From Coniferiporia sulphurascens (Eukaryota; Basidiomycota; Agaricomycetes; Hymenochaetales; Hymenochaetaceae): a stretch of 64,000 bases of DNA. Below are positions 44,548-56,120 of the stretch, piece by piece. The position numbers and the translations under genes are program-made. Each line of letters begins with the position of its first letter. The first letter of the stretch is position 1. The notes below the pieces were generated by a model, which did not search any database, was not told the origin of the DNA, and worked only from the letters and a program-made list of their open reading frames with translations. The DNA lies in NCBI GenBank assembly GCA_002794785.1, contig NBBA01000024.1, positions 186,001-250,000 of the forward strand, in the 5' to 3' direction.

Positions 44548-45592
44548 CTACTCAATCTTCTTTCTTGCTACCATAGCCAATGCTTTCTCCCCGATCCAAC
44601 CTGAGGCCCCGAGAACGGATACAATCACAATGATGCGAAATGTTTGATGCGCCCACGCAGGATTGAGAATCGGTACGAGAGAGATGCCAGCTCCGACCAA
44701 CGAGTACACACCAACGAACGACTTCAGTTCAGTGGTAGTGGATGCGAGGAGGCTAGATTTATACTTAATATGCTAATTCGAGACGGCACGAAAGGAAAGA
44801 ACTGACTAGCATACGGTAGAGAAGATGGCAGTAATCCTCGTTCCGAGTACTGTGGCGATTGTGCGCTGTCCTGCGGCGAGGTCTGCTTCGATATCAGCCG
44901 CTGCTCCCAAAGCATGCACTCCAGTCGTGCAAAATGCGAGGAGCCATCCCTTGCTGGCACCCTCCCCTGCGCTTGAGCCAAATAACACACTGCCGCCTGC
45001 GACATAGCCGAGCGCCCACGAAAGCCATACAATCGCCCCATTGGAAAGGGAGTCCACTATCGGTTGCTCTTTGAGTCGTAGAGGAGGCGAGGAGTATTGC
45101 CAGCTGAGGGACAGGAGGAGAATGTTGCATAGCGGTCCCTGAAGGAGTCGATAAGTAGAGCTTCCAGGGGACGAAGTAAGTAAAGGTGTCAGGGAAGAGA
45201 GAAAAACAAGAGTCGTAGAGATTCGTGCTGCAGAGAGAACTAGGTCGTGGTGGATCGGATTGAGGACTCCTCCCTCAAGCGAAGGCCCTTGCTTGCGTGG
45301 ATTTCGAAGATCAGATGCATAATCGTACACGTCGTTAACACCAAAGACAACTGGCATCCGTCAAACCTTTAGCTGAGATCATTTCCGGGATGGAGGTTAA
45401 CTTACTGATGCAAAGCGGGAAGGATAAACAGAACAATTGAAAACCTAAGCGTATGATGTCTGGAATAGTCCTCGGAAGTAAACGGGAATGTATGACCCCA
45501 ATGGTGTAAAGGATGGGTCCAAAGCACCAGCCCGGAACACGACTGATTTTGATCAGCAGTGAGAGTTTATCTGCGAGACTAAGAGTCGGCAT
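44548..45592 (-). CDS. UbiA-family prenyltransferase
   Basis: Integral membrane enzyme that joins an isoprenoid diphosphate to an acceptor; the acceptor is not predictable. Exons on minus: 45592-45406, 45350-44815 and 44721-44548; 298 aa. First Asp-rich motif is NDVYDYASD (68-76). The second is DIEAD (215-219), followed by GQRTIAT. Several hydrophobic helices are seen (ILYTIGVI, NILLLSLSW, LGASGWIG). The introns are 55 and 93 nt with good sites. It could belong to secondary metabolism or to quinone/heme-type pathways; neighbours do not settle it. Confidence 0.8.
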
Positions 45593-46777
45593 AGCTGCAA
45601 GCGCGGATTAAATGACCTCTTATGGAAGGGATGGTGACCATCGGCGGATTTGAACAGTAGATCAAAGGAGGTTTTCTAATTGGTATGATGTCAATTTTTG
45701 GAAGGGAAGAGTAGACGCACATGTAGTCTTAATCTACCAAAAAAATTTCCCTTGGTAAATTTACCTCTGTTTCACCCACTCTTCGAATCTTAGCGTAGTG
45801 AACGGGGAGAAGAGAGAGAGAGGTCCGCCCAATTCCGGCATCGCGAATCCCGAAATGATCCCTTTTTAAAAAGGCAATTACAGTAATCACATTCCCACAT
45901 CTTTTATCGTGACGCTTCGCGGCGCCGTCGTTCACTCCGAGTCAAAGCTCATGTTGAGCATAGTATGCAAAACTCACGCCTCGATTGAAGTTGATGTGAG
46001 TGCGACATAAACAAAAGAATTTCAATTGATTACATTGCGTTCTGCACGCAGTTGCGTCATCGATGAGAACCGTGTTCCTCATTTTCACTGATACCTGATA
46101 CGAGGCGGCTGAAGGATTTCTACATTATCACTGGCAGGCTCCTACCAAGTTCAATACACCTGGGTTTCTGAAACAAAGGGGTCCAGATACTTCCTAAAAA
46201 TTCTCCTGATTGCCGCCGCCGCGCAAGTCTTCGCAACTGTTCCTATACCTCCTTCAGCCCTAGGCAAGGACACAGCCCCCGCAGTCGTACATTACCCGGG
46301 AAATTATGTACGGTCCCTCGGACCTGGCGCCTCCATGGAACAAACGACGTGATCTCTCCCGCAATCCTGCTTACTCTCGGAACGACATCTGTCGAAAATA
46401 TCTGGGTCACATCGCCTCATGAGCCCCAGGAAGACTGGCGCTCAGGACACGGGTCTGAGTACGCTTACTATAGGTACTTATTTACATACTTCCCCTGGTG
46501 GCATCAGCATGAGCATCGCTTCTTTTCTCAACTGGTTTGTCGGAGTACGGAAAACAGGTCTTTTGGGTCTACCTGTGACGCGCTGGTGTCTGCAGCCGCG
46601 CCTTTTCGCCATGCCGGGGCACCCCGAGCATAGCCATGTGCACGTGTGTCTCTTTATGGGGAACGCTATCCCCAAAATTATGATGGTTCGCCAACCGCTA
46701 TAGGCGCTTCATGGCGTATAAGATCAAATCAATCCGCAACGCTCCTACTGTAACCACAGCGCCGAACTTGCTGCAAA
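45593..46777. other. Intergenic between divergent UbiA gene and AAA+ gene 2
   Basis: Several ORFs up to 94 codons (46349-46703) in overlapping frames, none with domain or splice support. Probably promoter DNA for both genes. Confidence 0.45.
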
Positions 46778-49700
46778 ATGGATTCGGACCCCGTCCTCAC
46801 GACCACGACCAACGAACAACTTTGTGGTACTGCGTTTGGGCAAGCAGGTTTGGTCCTCGGTATTCTGGGAGACTTGATACTCTATCTCTGCTCTCTGCTT
46901 CTCGGGAAGTTCGCCGTGGACTCAGGGAGACTTCGAAATCGACTTCATCTGCTTCGCGACACACTTAAACTTGCTAAAGAGGATTCGAACGGGTTTGTCA
47001 AAGATGAGCGCTCCAAACCCGAGTCTATCATGGCCACGAAAGAGCCTCCTCAGTATGTTGGCGCTGTGCGGACACTGTGTAAGGCCATAGTGAGAGGTGA
47101 TGTTGAGTTCGTTTCGCGGTAAGCATGGTCTTATGCTTATCGATTCCCGTCATCTGAGTGGCTCCATTATCGTCGATGTGCCCCTCTTTAGTACGCTTAA
47201 AGCTGCCCCCTCCTTATCCAGCAAACGCAACCGAGATCAGTGGTCCCTTCTACACGCTGCAGTCCTCTCTAGGAACGTAGACATTGTCAGGATTGTGCTT
47301 GAGCAGTCAAATATGAGCGTGTCTTCCGCCGACAAATCAGACCTTGACGTTGCAGACGAGAGCGTACGAGAGGCGGAGCTGGGTATCCGTTCCGCTAACA
47401 CTAAAGGAGCCACACCTCTGCACTACGCATGTATGGTCGGCAACATGGATATTATTACAATGCTTTTGGAGCATGGTGCAGCGTTTGATGTGGTTGACGA
47501 TGAAGGACGTGAGCCGATGGAATACTTCGACATACATAACCATTATGAGGCGTTGGCCTCATATCAAGATATCATTAAAAATCGACAGGATTGGCAGGAT
47601 TACTTATATGGTACGCGGTCTGTGTTAACATATGGGTCTGCCCTGTGATTTATTTTATGTCCAGAAACTTCTAGTGTTGATGATCTTGCCGATATGATCA
47701 GACAGAACAAATTCAAGAAATTTGAAAGGTTGGATGCTTATTTTCTTGTGTGTTCCTTGGAACATTTGCCGATACTTTTTTCTGGGGCTTTTTCTTTCTT
47801 CTTATCTAGTTCTGTGCGCAAAGCCCCAAAACTTGCGACGAGGTTCACCGACTATGACTTTACGCTTCTTCACATGGCTGTAATACGCCAACTTCGGCCT
47901 TTCGTCGAGCTTCTCCTTTCCGTGGCTTCATCAACAATAAATATTAAGGACGAACGCGAATTTTTCACTAAGGACGAATCGCCAGGGTCCTTCGCGCCTC
48001 CCGAACATCCTTACAAATTCGTTAAAAATGCGACGGCTTTGCACTACGCGTGTGTCACGGGAAACTTGGAAATTATCGAGCTCTTGCTCAAGGCTGGTGC
48101 AGACTGGGAAATAGAAGACCGAAGAGCTCGAAAGCCGGAAGATCTGGTCTACGTGAATGGAAAGAACGGTGAATACATCAAACGGGAGTTTGTTCGCCTT
48201 CGCGAAGAAGCCGAGAGAAGAAAAAAGGCAGAAGAAGATAAGGTGACGGTTGGCGCTGACGAGGATGACAGAAGCAAAGGCAAAAGTGAAGACGAGGAAG
48301 AGGAAGAAAAGGAGGAGAGAAACGAAGACGGAAAGGAAGAATCGAGAGACTACGTCAGTCAGGATAGCACATATAGACCCGTTGAAACCTATGACGAGGA
48401 TTCAGATGAAGAATCTAATAAACAAGAGGCCACCACAGATCGTACGTCCCAGTATTTTATATCCCGCTTTCTGGGTTCACTTCTTTCCCTGTTGTTCAGG
48501 CCCGCTTGAGGTAGTGTTGGGAGATAAGCTCATAGGTCAACGTGGACCTATCACCGTCGTCGCCAATGCCATTAGGCTGCGCCAGTATGGGTGGGTTGAT
48601 CCCGACAGGCCGCTCGTCATGCTCTTCCTCGGAAGTTCGGGCGTCGGTAAGACCGAGCTCGCAAAGCAGATCGCGCTATATATTCACGGGAAGGACGGGC
48701 TTTCGACGGATAAAGGGTCTACCCTGACGCATCTTGAAAAGAGTCACGGGTTTGTACGAATAGATATGAGTGAATATCAAGCGAAGCACTCGGTATCTAA
48801 CCTTTACGGTGAGTAGGTATTCTTGCAACGTTGATAGTCCCGTCAATTATTTTACCCGTAGGTTCCCCGAAGAGCTATGTGGTTTGTCATTTCGATTTTC
48901 GCAGAAAAACTTCTTTTGACCCTCACAAATTACTAAGGGCTACGATGACGGAGGATTTCTAACTCAGGCCCTGAAGGCGAATCCCAAGGCTATTGTTCTG
49001 TTGGACGAAATCGAAAAGGCTCATCCGGACGTCTTAGCTGCCTTCTTGCAGGTTTTTGACGATGGCCGACTCACTGATACAAAGGTATGAAGTCACCCCG
49101 ACCCTATGACAGAGCTTGTTCAGACTTCTGCCCTAGGACGGTGTGGTACATTGTAAGGACGCTGTCTTCATCATGACTTCTAATCTCGCTTCGGATGAGA
49201 TAAAAGCACAAGCTCCATTCCTGCGCGAACTTATCGCAGATTCAGAAGCGCAGAGTCGGCCTGGGGAGTATTTGCGTGTCGTGGGGCAGTTTAACCGCTC
49301 AATCCATCCGATCCTCAAAGAGGCGTTGAAACGCGATGAACTTCTCGGACGCATCAACCAAATTGTAGTGTTCCTACCTCTTAATCAGGACGAAATTGAG
49401 TTGGTCGTTAAGGGTGAGTTGAATATGTGGAAGAAGCGTTCGAATGAGAAGCATGGGATCAGTCTAAGCTGGGCGCATGAGGGTAAGCGGAGTGTTCTAC
49501 CGACATCGAGGCCCCTTCAGAAATGTGCACACTTAGATGTTCTGCTCTGTTTCATACCATGCAGTTGTTAAGAAGCTTGCATTTGCTTACGACGTCAACT
49601 ATGGTGTCCGTTCTGTGGTGAACGAGGTACAACGAATTGCAGTCCAACTCGTCGCAGATGCGCACATTAAAGGGATGATACAAAAGAAGTACAATTGGCC

Positions 49701-49897
49701 CACTTTTGCATGTACGATATACTAACCAGTTCTCAATAATACAGCTGGCACGTTTATCTAACCATCGATGGAGTCGGCGACACCGTCATGAAAGCCGCCG
49801 ATTTTAGGGGTAAGCCCATTTGCATGCCATTATGGCTGGTGTCTAATTTATCTCAGATGATGTAAGGGATCGCAGAGGTTGTCGTTTCGTAATGTGA
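46778..49897 (+). CDS. Ankyrin-repeat Hsp100/ClpB-type AAA+ protein (SKD3-like), copy 2
   Basis: Paralogue of 32642-35768. Exons: 46778-47118, 47192-47610, 47665-47728, 47810-48441, 48500-48808, 48862-48881, 48938-49084, 49137-49482, 49565-49688, 49745-49809 and 49857-49897; 835 aa. Exons 2, 3 and 5-10 have exactly the same lengths as in copy 1 (419, 64, 309, 20, 147, 346, 124, 65 nt). Hydrophobic segment near 23-43 ([20 protein letters not shown]), ankyrin units ([37 protein letters not shown]), acidic linker, Walker A GSSGVGKT (530-537), Walker B IVLLDE (614-619), [19 protein letters not shown]. Pore-loop region reads KSYVG where copy 1 has KGYVG. Ends with VRDRRGCRF, as in copy 1 (VRFRRGCRF). 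Confidence 0.85.
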
Positions 49898-50369
49898 ATC
49901 TCGTTTCAGGTAGACCAGTGATAACCTCTTAGCGAGAAGATGCTTCCGTGATGTTTTGTGTGCAAGAGTTTCACCCCCTAAGCCACACACGTTAGCCCCA
50001 TTGTGTCTCTTTCCCGTAATTTCATACCTACCCAATATTCAAGCTTTCTAGTGCCCTACATAGATTATTAGAGCCTTGATAGTGCAGAATTGAAAATAAG
50101 TTGAATATACATGCCGTGTTACGTGTACGTGGCCACTGGCCCGCCGTCCGCGCGTCGACTCCGTTGATGGCCGCCCGATCGGCGATCAGGTCTCCCTCGG
50201 CAAGGCTGTCGTCATCGTATGGATTGCGGCGGCGCAGCACGTTCAAAGAGCACCGTTGATGGCTCATGGGAATGTACCGCTACTCATTCCTTCCCGCTCA
50301 CTGCAACTGACGACAAAGCAATACTATCGGACGGCACGAAGGCGCAGAAAATATTAGCTCCCGTACACG
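49898..50369. other. Intergenic, no gene seen
   Basis: Separates the AAA+ gene from the hydrolase gene. Only short ORFs. Confidence 0.5.
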
Positions 50370-52155
50370 ATGTCTGTTCGCGACGTCCATCTGCTCGTCC
50401 TTGTCCATGGCATGTGGGGAAATCCTACCCACCTCGCCGAGATGAATCGAATCATCAAGGAGGTTAAGGGGCCGGCCTCTGCCGCTAGTTTAGATGATGC
50501 CGACGTAGAGCTCGAGGTTCTACTTGCGCAGACAAATAGGGACGAGTCGACGTACGATGGAATCGACTGGGGAGGGGAGAGAGTTGCGGACGAGGTGAGC
50601 CAATATGTCCTACAAAAAGAGCCGGAGCGCTTATATGTTGTCGCAGATATACGAGAAAACCAAGGAGGTTGAAAACTCTGGCAAGAAAGTGGTCAAGTTC
50701 TCCATCACTGGTTACAGCCTCGGCGGACTCGTAGCTCGCTACGTTATCGGGTACTTATTTTCGAGATATATCATCAGTATCGAATTAGCCTAAACCTGAG
50801 CTAGTGTCCTTCAACGACGCTCGTATTTCAAAAATGTCCAACCAGTCAACTTCACCACCTTTGCGTCTCCGCATATTGGACTCTTTCGCACTTCGTCCGT
50901 CTGGAGTTCCATTCTCGCAACTTTGGGCCCCAGACTCCTCAGTAGAACTGGCGAGCAGTTCTATGCCGTTGATACCTGGGGTACAAGCGGACGGAGCTTG
51001 CTCGAGGTTATGGCTGATCAAAGTAGGGTCATGAGTTTATCTTGTCTTGTATCATCTGACACATCGTTCTTTACCAGAGGAAATATTCTATCAAGCTTTA
51101 TCTTTATTCCCACATATTCGCATATACGGCAATGCGTGAGTCTCACGCATTCGTGACTCTTTATGCCCCCACTGAAAAATCTTCAACGTCAACAGTGTCA
51201 ACGACATCACTGTACCATACGCAACCGCACTTATAGATACCACAGATCCTTTTGTAAATCGAGCCAAGACCGGCATAGATGTGTAAGTTTTTTTAAGTTC
51301 TTTTCGCTCATAAAACGGATGTTAAATTGAGCTGCATTCGCAGCGTGTTCGACTCCAAATACGACCCAATAGTTTCATCTTATAGCATCCCCGACGTTCC
51401 TCCCGTACAAAATAATCCGAAAATGTTCTCACTAGCTTGGTTCCGTTCGGTGAGGCCTACACGCTATCTACCGCCTCGACTTCAGTCTTTCGGATTCCCT
51501 CTAAGCACGGTACGTTGGTCGAATATAAACATCGCACTCTCCAGTAAATTCATGAGCGTTTTGTCGTCCGAATAACCAGATTTTAACGTTACTCTTGCCC
51601 GCCCTCATCCCGATATTCTTATCGCTTGTGGTGATACGACTTTCATTGCACACACGCTCTTCGCGCGCGCGTATCCGCCTTTTGGAAGATTCCGAAAAGG
51701 ACGGTGAATCGAGACTTGTACACATGTTTGCACGGCTCGAGCGCGAGCTTGAGGGCGCTGTAGTGGACATTGTGGAAGATGACATGGGCGGGGACGCCGA
51801 CGCTGCCGCTGCCGCGGCTGGGAAGGGGACCCAAGAGAAGTCGTTCTCCCCCGCATCTGCAGAGTCGAAGTCCTACCCTTCTGTCGTAAACCCTCCCTCG
51901 GCCTCGGCTTCAGGAACGGGCACAGACACGGAATCTCCATCAGAATTGAGTCCCGGTCAGCCACTTCTGACACCCGCGCAGCGCACGATGGTGCGTTCGC
52001 TGAACACGCTACCTCAACTGACGAAGCACCTCGTGTACATCGATCCCCTGCGCAACTCCCACGCGTCGATCATCGCGCGCGATGTAGCAAACTTTGAGTT
52101 CCACCAGCGCGGGTGGGGCGTATTGAGCCACTGGGCGAATGCGTTCGTGCTGTGA
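50370..52155 (+). CDS. DUF676-type serine hydrolase (ROG1-like putative lipase)
   Basis: Likely lipid esterase of the alpha/beta-hydrolase fold. Exons: 50370-50594, 50647-50750, 50805-51022, 51078-51135, 51196-51282, 51344-51509 and 51580-52155; 477 aa. The N-terminal HLLVLVHGMWGNPTHL is the oxyanion-hole strand. The nucleophile elbow is GYSLGGL with Ser near 99. TFASPHIGL and the late NSHASIIARD (probable catalytic His) follow family order; an Asp lies in the YDPIV segment. A hydrophobic stretch (LTLLLPALIPIFLSLVVI) at about 287-305 may be a membrane anchor. All six introns join in phase. Confidence 0.82.
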
Positions 52156-52779
52156 CCGCATATGATTATGTGGTCTTGGTCTTGGTTTTTGATTGGGTGT
52201 GGACGCTGTAGAGTGCTTTTTGGGCATACGTGTCTTGTGAGACGTAGATGATATTTGCTAGTACCGAGTACTCTAGATCGGACTTTGTTCTGTCTAATTG
52301 CATTAATTATTTGTTATTCAGATCGTCATCTTTTGGGATTTTTTGTTTTCGAGCCGGTGAGGACAAGTGAAGCCCGAATCGAATGTATTTTGATCACCTT
52401 TGGCGGGAGCGAAAAAGGTGCTTACTCTTTTCTGAAGAGTAAGGAAGTTTGTTCTCAAAGATTACATGCAAAGAAAACGCATAGCATCAGTAATGCTTGA
52501 TTCGAGCTTCGTTTAGTCCGTCAACCACTTTATTATGTTAGTCCTCTTGTCATGTCAGCAGGAGTTTTAGATTTTGCAGTTTAATTATGAATACATTATG
52601 TATGCATGTTCCAAGCTACAGTCCGTGAATGTCTCGTACGTCTCGTTCGTTTGTTAAATACTGTTGTAGAGTAGCAAGATCAGAATTCTGATGACCTCTG
52701 ATCGCGATATGCCCATTGTGTTCGCTACGGGAAATTACGGAGTCTTGGAACAGGTACTATCATGAATCTACGTAGGCGC
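52156..52779. other. Gap between convergent hydrolase and PIF1 genes
   Basis: AT-rich 3' flanks of two convergent genes. No ORF of note. Confidence 0.5.
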
Positions 52780-55379
52780 CTAAGAAACGGTCTGCAGAGT
52801 CTTGCTCCACTCTACCACCTTCGGATGGGCGTTAACCTTAAGATCGACTTTGTCAGAATTGCAAGTGTAGAGAGATATGGAATGAAGGACCTTTGATGCG
52901 TCAAAGTTTAAGACTTGAAGTCCGTCCAGAGACGTTGCGCGGGAAAGCGCAACGTATGCTTGCCCTAAGTGATAAAAAAAAATGAATTCCGTATACCAAG
53001 ACAACTATCAGGGAACAGATACGCACCTTTTTCGAACACTTTCCCGAGGTCTACCTTCACGCGCTCAAGGGTCTGTCCCTGCGACTTGTGGATAGACATC
53101 GCCCACGCGAGGATGAGCGGTAGCTACTCAGAGTTGTCAGAGAAGAACAACATGCGAGGTCCTGCGAAGACGATCAAATGAACTACATACCTGTGTCCTG
53201 CTGACCTGGACCTCACCGTTCGGCAGCTCAACCTTGAAGCTTTCAGGGACGATCATCACCTCCTTTACGTACCCGCCTTGGATTGAAAACGCGACGACGG
53301 GCCACAGCTGACCGGACTTGGGCTTCTTCTGTTTCTCGCGGTCCTCCCCAGTCGTACTCACACCCTCATCCTTCGCCTGCGTCGCGTCTGTAAAGCGCAC
53401 GACGCGACCGATGCTCCCGTTGGCAAGCGACTCATCCATATTCTTGATTAGCATTACCTGCGAGTCAACTTTTAGCGTGAGCATGCTAGGTGCCATGAAG
53501 TTCGCAAGCATTTTCTCGCGCTGGTTCAGGTCCGTGATCGTCCCTCCGTCCATCGCGCGGTACACCTGCTGCTCCGTTGCAAGACGCTGCATACGGCCTC
53601 CATTTGATCGATCGACGTCTTCGCGCCGCGGAAAGCTAGAAAAAGTTAGCATCTTTACAAATATGAATCCAAAAATACGCGTACAGCTCAGTAGCAAACA
53701 TTCCATTGTCGTAGCGAATTTCTCGTGACAAGGATTTGAACTTAGTAATGGATTTGGGCGTCAGGCGTCCAAAGCGCATCTCATTCAGCATGTCGACGAA
53801 ATCTGCAACAATATTCAGCCAATTGATGGACTATTAGGAAAGTAATGGCATACCTTCGTCCTTCTGACGGAAGACCTTTGTCAAGTTGTAGGTGTGCTGT
53901 TTGATCGTCTCACCCCACAGTTGGGCCTCAAAGGCGAACTTCGGAGTGCCACTTTTCATCACAGGCGGCAACTGGAAGAAATCGCCTGTGACAATGACCT
54001 GCCATGAAGGAGCTCGTGAGTTGAGTGTACAAGAGAAAATAAAGTAACCTACCTGTATTCCTCCAAAGGGCATAGATTTCTTCCTGAGAATACTACCAAT
54101 GCGCGCCAGTTTATCGAATAGATCACCGTCTACCATGGAGACTTAATGCAAAAGACGGTTCAGGCCGCATATACCCTGTTAAAAGCTTCTCACAAACCTT
54201 CATCGATGATCAGGACTTTTGTCCGGAGCCATCGCGACATTGCCTTCTTGTTTCTTTTGACTTTCGTTGCTAATTGTTCGGCGGTCTCTATCCCTAATCC
54301 GATTCCGCTGAAGGAATGTACAGTCACTCCGCCTATGTTACATGCCGCAATTCCTACACATGCACATTAGGCATCTGATAGCGACGAAGTGAAGATTTAC
54401 ACACCTGTGCTTGCTGTGATAGCAATAGCATCGGGTGTGGAGACATGCTTCTTACGAAGTGTCTTGATGATTTCGCGGAGTAAAACGGATTTTCCAGTGC
54501 CTATAATCACAGGAATTCAAACACAATCATAATAAAAAATAGTCAGAATTCAAACGAACCAGCACTGCCGGTATAGAATATACTATGCCCCTGTCCCACA
54601 AGCTCCAATATGCGTACTTGTTCTTTGCTTAAAAACACAGCGGCAGGTTTTTCAGCAGCTTTGCGCCCTGAGGAGTCCTGTCGTGTTACGTTCATGACTA
54701 CCGGCGAGATAGAGTTAGTCGACGACGACGACGACGAGCTGCCCGCTCGCGCAACCGGAGCGTCCATGAAATTGCCCGGGAGCACGCGCTTTTTCTTTGC
54801 TGAGGTCGCAGGCTCCGTGTCAGAGGGCCGCTTGGACGAAGGGGCGAAGGGGTTTAATGAGCCGTTGTACGCAGAGCCGGTAGTCACAGGTTCCTGCTTT
54901 GGTTTAAGGCTGAGACTAGCCTTCATGGAGGTGTTGTCTTTTCTTGTTGCGTCTGTCGTCGCCGCGTTTGCAATCGCCGAAGCCTTCAATGCCTGGGACG
55001 TGGAATTCATCTCGTCAAGGGCCGCTTGGATAGCGCGTAGGCGCTTTGTACGGGGGCTGAGTTCCGTTACGTCGGTCATAACGACTGGGGTCGTATCTTT
55101 ACTTGTCGATTGTGAGCTTGGGGTCGCGAGCTTGGTGTCGTTCTCGGACCAGTCGCGTGTCATTGCTTTGAGCCCAGACTGTAATGTGCTCGACGAGTTC
55201 GCGGTCGCGCCCAGCATATTCGTGAACGTGAACGAGCAGTTATCGACGCCGTTGTTGAAGGGGTGTTTGTGTCGTCGGTGCGGAAAATACCAGGACACGA
55301 AGATAAGAATGGGTGGCCGCTGGTAAGTAGGTTGTCTTTGCGGCGATGCGACGCGTGACGAGCACGTTATCCGTGACAA
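52780..55379 (-). CDS. PIF1: PIF1-family 5'-3' DNA helicase
   Basis: Superfamily 1B helicase for telomere, G-quadruplex and mitochondrial DNA maintenance. Exons on minus: 55379-54560, 54500-54405, 54353-54198, 54141-54053, 53998-53854, 53802-53685, 53635-53191, 53123-53027 and 52964-52780; 716 aa. The N-terminal 230 residues are Ser/Thr-rich and variable. Walker A GSAGTGKS (271-278) is split by intron 1. Walker B IIDEVSM begins at 354. [18 protein letters not shown], the late [15 protein letters not shown] and QAYVALSRA are PIF1/RecD motifs. An in-frame ATG at 55217 would give 662 aa; the longer start adds an Arg-rich leader. Confidence 0.9.
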
Positions 55380-56120
55380 AGTCGCGTCAAAGAACTTGTT
55401 GCAGTTGAACTCTCTATCATGAACCAGGAATCGTAAACTAGTGTTCCAAAAGATTCAATTGCGCATGCCGGCTTTGTTTTGCCTATCACCTAAGGAAGAG
55501 CTTGTTGTGCGTGTTCCGGACTGTTTACTCATCTCAGGCGGTTTTCTATTAATCTGGTTCGTGGATCCACGTTCAGTCTCACTTTGCCCCGGGCCCCGGC
55601 GGCACTCTCGGGGGTTTGAAGCTGAACTTTTGCTCCCGGCGGATCTTGGGACCTTCAAAGATCCTGGAAATGTCTACGATTTGAAGTCACATCGAGAGAA
55701 TGGTCATTGCTAAGTTGGGACGACGTATGAGCATTGGGCTATCTTTTTTCAAAGTTCGACGGCCCTTTTCCTCTTCCGAAGAAAGTGTAAAGTCATTTTC
55801 AATTCCATCTTTGCTAAACTGGCAACTGATAGCGCTCAATGTATTGGCGAAATTACGTATGCGGATGGACCATCTGTCAATTCGAAGCTCGGAAATATCT
55901 TCATTCGACATCGGAGTCCAGGGGCGGCCATACTATCGCTGTGGGTCAATTGAAATGCCCTGAGAAAGGATACCATATCTGGTATGCATCAGATGGTCAA
56001 CGCGCGCGTGCATAAAATGGAAGTATAAAGGCACTGATGACGCGAGCCGTCGGAATTGAAACAGGGGAGATGAAGTGTGCCACTGCACCGTTGCATGTCT
56101 CTCATCCGACAAAACGATAT
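55380..56120. other. Divergent promoter region between PIF1 and AA12-type genes
   Basis: TATAAA at 56024-56029, about 92 bp before the ATG at 56121. ORFs at 55441-55713 and 55700-55963 have no support. Confidence 0.5.

Noticed and set aside
46171..46352. Hydrophobic, signal-peptide-like frame (KILLIAAAAQVF)
   Set aside because: No ATG in frame after the preceding stop, and no clean acceptor to supply one.
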